From: Granulicella tundricola MP5ACTX9
Lineage (GTDB): Bacteria; Acidobacteriota; Terriglobia; Terriglobales; Acidobacteriaceae
Length of the DNA: 64,000 bases
NCBI RefSeq assembly: GCF_000178975.2
Contig: NC_015064.1
Coordinates: 558,001 to 622,000, forward strand
Direction: 5' to 3'
The first letter of the stretch is position 1, and every line of letters begins with the position of its first letter. Below, in pieces: positions 62,621 through 64,000 of this stretch. A program made the translations under genes and the position numbers. The notes under the pieces were generated by a model, which saw nothing but the letters and a program-made list of their open reading frames with translations, did not search any database and was not told where the DNA came from.

Positions 62621-62751
62621 AAGCAATTTCATTATCACTTCAGCGACTCCTCATGCGTTGGTCCGAGGCTTACTTGGGACGGAGGGTGCGGACTTTACCC
62701 ATGGCGAAAGCCATCTGCCCCGACCAACCTGACAGCCTTGAGGGAGATTTG

Positions 62752-63765
62752 ATGAAGAAGCTATTTGCGGGATCGTTGCTGTTGACGGCCATGACCACGG
62801 CCAGTGCGTTCGGTCAGGGGAATGCGCCCTTGAAGCTGGTCAAGACGGTGACCCTGCCGGGTTACTCGGGAGACTTCGACCACTTTGCGATTGATCGCCA
62901 GCGCGGACGATTTCTCCTGGCGGCCGAGGATCATGCAACCCTGGAGATCTTCGATCTGAAGACGGGCGATCACCTGAAGACGATCAAGGGGTTCGGAGCG
63001 CCGCACACGATTCTGATCCGCCCCTCGTCCTCAAACATTCTCGTGACGGACAGCGATCAGATGACCTCTGTGCTGAATGCGGAGACGTATGAAAAGAATG
63101 GCTCCGTGACGTTGACGCCGGGTGCCGATTCAGCAGGCTATGACGCGGTGGCCAACATCTGGTACGTCGTGACGGGCGGCAAGGACGTCAAGATGACCAC
63201 GGCGGAGATTGAGGCCATCAACCCGGACACCGGCAAGAAACTGAGCGAGATCAAGTTCAACGATAACCACGTTGAGGCGATGGCGATTGAAAAGGGTGGC
63301 GACCGGCTCTTCATCAACCTGGCGCAGACAAACAAGCTGGCTGTGGTCAATCGTAAGACGATGAAGGAGATTGCGGAGTGGCCCGTGCCTCCTGCAAAGG
63401 GTAATGCGATGGTTGCGTTTGACGAAGCCGCCAAGCGCCTCTACGTCGTGTGCCGTGATCCCGGCATGGTGGTCGTCATGAACAGCGATACGGGGGCGGT
63501 GGTAAGCACAGCGCCGGCTCCGCTGCGCGCGGATGAAGTGATGTTGGACATCCCCTCCCACCGCTTTTATGTACCAGGTGGTGAGGGATACATCGGTGTC
63601 TACGACACGTCGAATCCGAACTCGGTAAAGATGATTGCGAAGGTGCTCAGCGCCCCAGGTGCGAAGACGGCCGTCCTGCTGCCAGACATGAAGAAGATGC
63701 TGGTCGCGGCGTCGCCGGGCGACACCAAGAACGTGGCGAAGGTGCTGACCTTTCAGCTTCCGTAA
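62752..63765 (+). CDS. YncE-like beta-propeller, secreted
   Basis: Encodes 337 residues from ATG 62752, with GAGGGAG upstream; the frame is open earlier, but that part overlaps the RND gene's end and lacks a signal. The signal peptide is SLLLTAMTTASAFGQ. Blades include DFDHFAIDRQRGRFLLAAED, LEIFDLKTGDHLKTIKG and 'LAVVNRKTMKEIAEWPVP', then VVVMNSDTGAVVSTAPAP. It lacks the RPxPVPGTF ending shared by the other two propellers, so it is a more distant paralogue. It ends the plus block; a terminator follows. Confidence 0.87.
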   Translation: MKKLFAGSLLLTAMTTASAFGQGNAPLKLVKTVTLPGYSGDFDHFAIDRQRGRFLLAAEDHATLEIFDLKTGDHLKTIKGFGAPHTILIRPSSSNILVTDSDQMTSVLNAETYEKNGSVTLTPGADSAGYDAVANIWYVVTGGKDVKMTTAEIEAINPDTGKKLSEIKFNDNHVEAMAIEKGGDRLFINLAQTNKLAVVNRKTMKEIAEWPVPPAKGNAMVAFDEAAKRLYVVCRDPGMVVVMNSDTGAVVSTAPAPLRADEVMLDIPSHRFYVPGGEGYIGVYDTSNPNSVKMIAKVLSAPGAKTAVLLPDMKKMLVAASPGDTKNVAKVLTFQLP

Positions 63766-63785
63766 GGCCGGTCTGTCAGGATGAG

Positions 63786-63811
63786 ACCCGTTCCCTCCGG
63801 GAGCGGGTTTT
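63786..63811 (+). terminator. Intrinsic terminator at the end of the plus block
   Basis: ACCCGTTCCC at 63786-63795 pairs with GGGAGCGGGT (one mismatch), followed by TTTTG. It lies about 20 bases after the last propeller stop. Confidence 0.8.
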
Positions 63812-63894
63812 GTCAGTTATTGGTCTAGAGCACGAAGTCGTTGCGCTTTGTATCACGCAGGGTTTAGGCTTCCCACGTTCCTTGGGGAGCAGCG

Positions 63895-63909
63895 TTTCAA
63901 GACTTGAAA
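63895..63909. promoter_or_regulatory. 7-1-7 palindrome upstream of the response-regulator gene
   Basis: TTTCAAG, one base, then CTTGAAA, a perfect palindrome, 58 bases before the regulator ATG. The shape fits a dimer-binding operator, possibly autoregulatory. The role is inferred. Confidence 0.45.
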
Positions 63910-63967
63910 GCAGCCGTGCTGAAGATGGCATGAAGACTCTTTCCAGGATGTGCGAAAGGTTATTACC

Positions 63968-64000
63968 ATGCGGATTTTGGTCGTAGAAGACGAACCGAAG
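63968..64000 (+). CDS. Response regulator, 5' end only
   Basis: Only the first 11 codons are present: MRILVVEDEPK, the standard start of an OmpR-type receiver domain with its acidic pair. The ATG at 63968 has AAAGG about eight bases upstream. The remainder, and probably a sensor kinase gene, lie to the right. It could regulate the efflux and binding-protein blocks. Confidence 0.75.
   Translation, partial: MRILVVEDEPK

Overview
The window is GC-rich, densely coded bacterial chromosome. The large carboxypeptidase-regulatory-domain TonB receptor, the FG-GAP/Ig secreted protein, several YncE-type beta-propellers, a DUF4112 protein and many Gln-initiated mature secreted proteins together suggest an acidobacterium of the Terriglobia (Granulicella/Edaphobacter/Terriglobus-like). 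That assignment is inferred from gene content, not from a marker gene. I see no phage, insertion sequence or CRISPR array.

Region 1 (1-20.4 kb) is a surface and c-di-GMP region. It has the end of a Flp pilin gene, a DUF192 gene, a membrane PAS-GGDEF-EAL protein (GGDEF site degenerate, EAL site intact), a GT87-type glycosyltransferase, a convergent diguanylate cyclase, a DUF2235 hydrolase, tRNA-Pro, DUF4112, tRNA-His, DUF72, a YheT-like hydrolase, a protein of unknown function and tRNA-Arg. Next comes a six-gene acyl-transfer locus: SGNH-like protein (broken by a frameshift), MBOAT acyltransferase, FkbH-like HAD protein, acyl carrier protein, MaoC hydratase and SDR reductase. It is followed by a PilZ-like protein and, after a gene-poor stretch, a stand-alone EAL protein.

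Region 2 (20.4-38.4 kb) is mostly secreted and metabolic genes: a 1286-residue FG-GAP/Ig protein; a minus-strand series of multicopper oxidase, PF04185-type phosphoesterase and YncE propeller; a DUF3592 protein; an outer-membrane-barrel-like protein; an MFS exporter; an acyl-CoA dehydrogenase; a secreted protein of unknown function; a MerR-HTH/TPR regulator; and a FUSC-family exporter.

Region 3 (38.6-64 kb) is the most unusual part. Eight genes encode nine PstS-like periplasmic binding domains that share a strongly conserved private motif set (WDLSxLPxY, TGSYDVPGWSP, QLDGIFGxARxGG, NIRTWGQLGLTGEW, LSREGQ). No ABC permease or ATPase gene is present. One binding protein is a tandem double-domain protein and one carries a nine-histidine insertion. 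Interleaved with them are a TonB-dependent receptor, DctA, an RraA/HMG-aldolase-like protein, two YncE propellers and a TolC-MFP-RND efflux set. A response regulator gene starts at the right edge. The genes lie in two divergent blocks around 52.83-53.0 kb: a minus block (RraA, two binding proteins, DctA, four binding proteins) and a plus block (double binding protein, YncE, TolC, MFP, RND, YncE). The usual phosphate-binding Ser-Gly-Thr segment of PstS is not conserved, so the ligand may not be phosphate. I regard this as a candidate undescribed envelope ligand-handling system.
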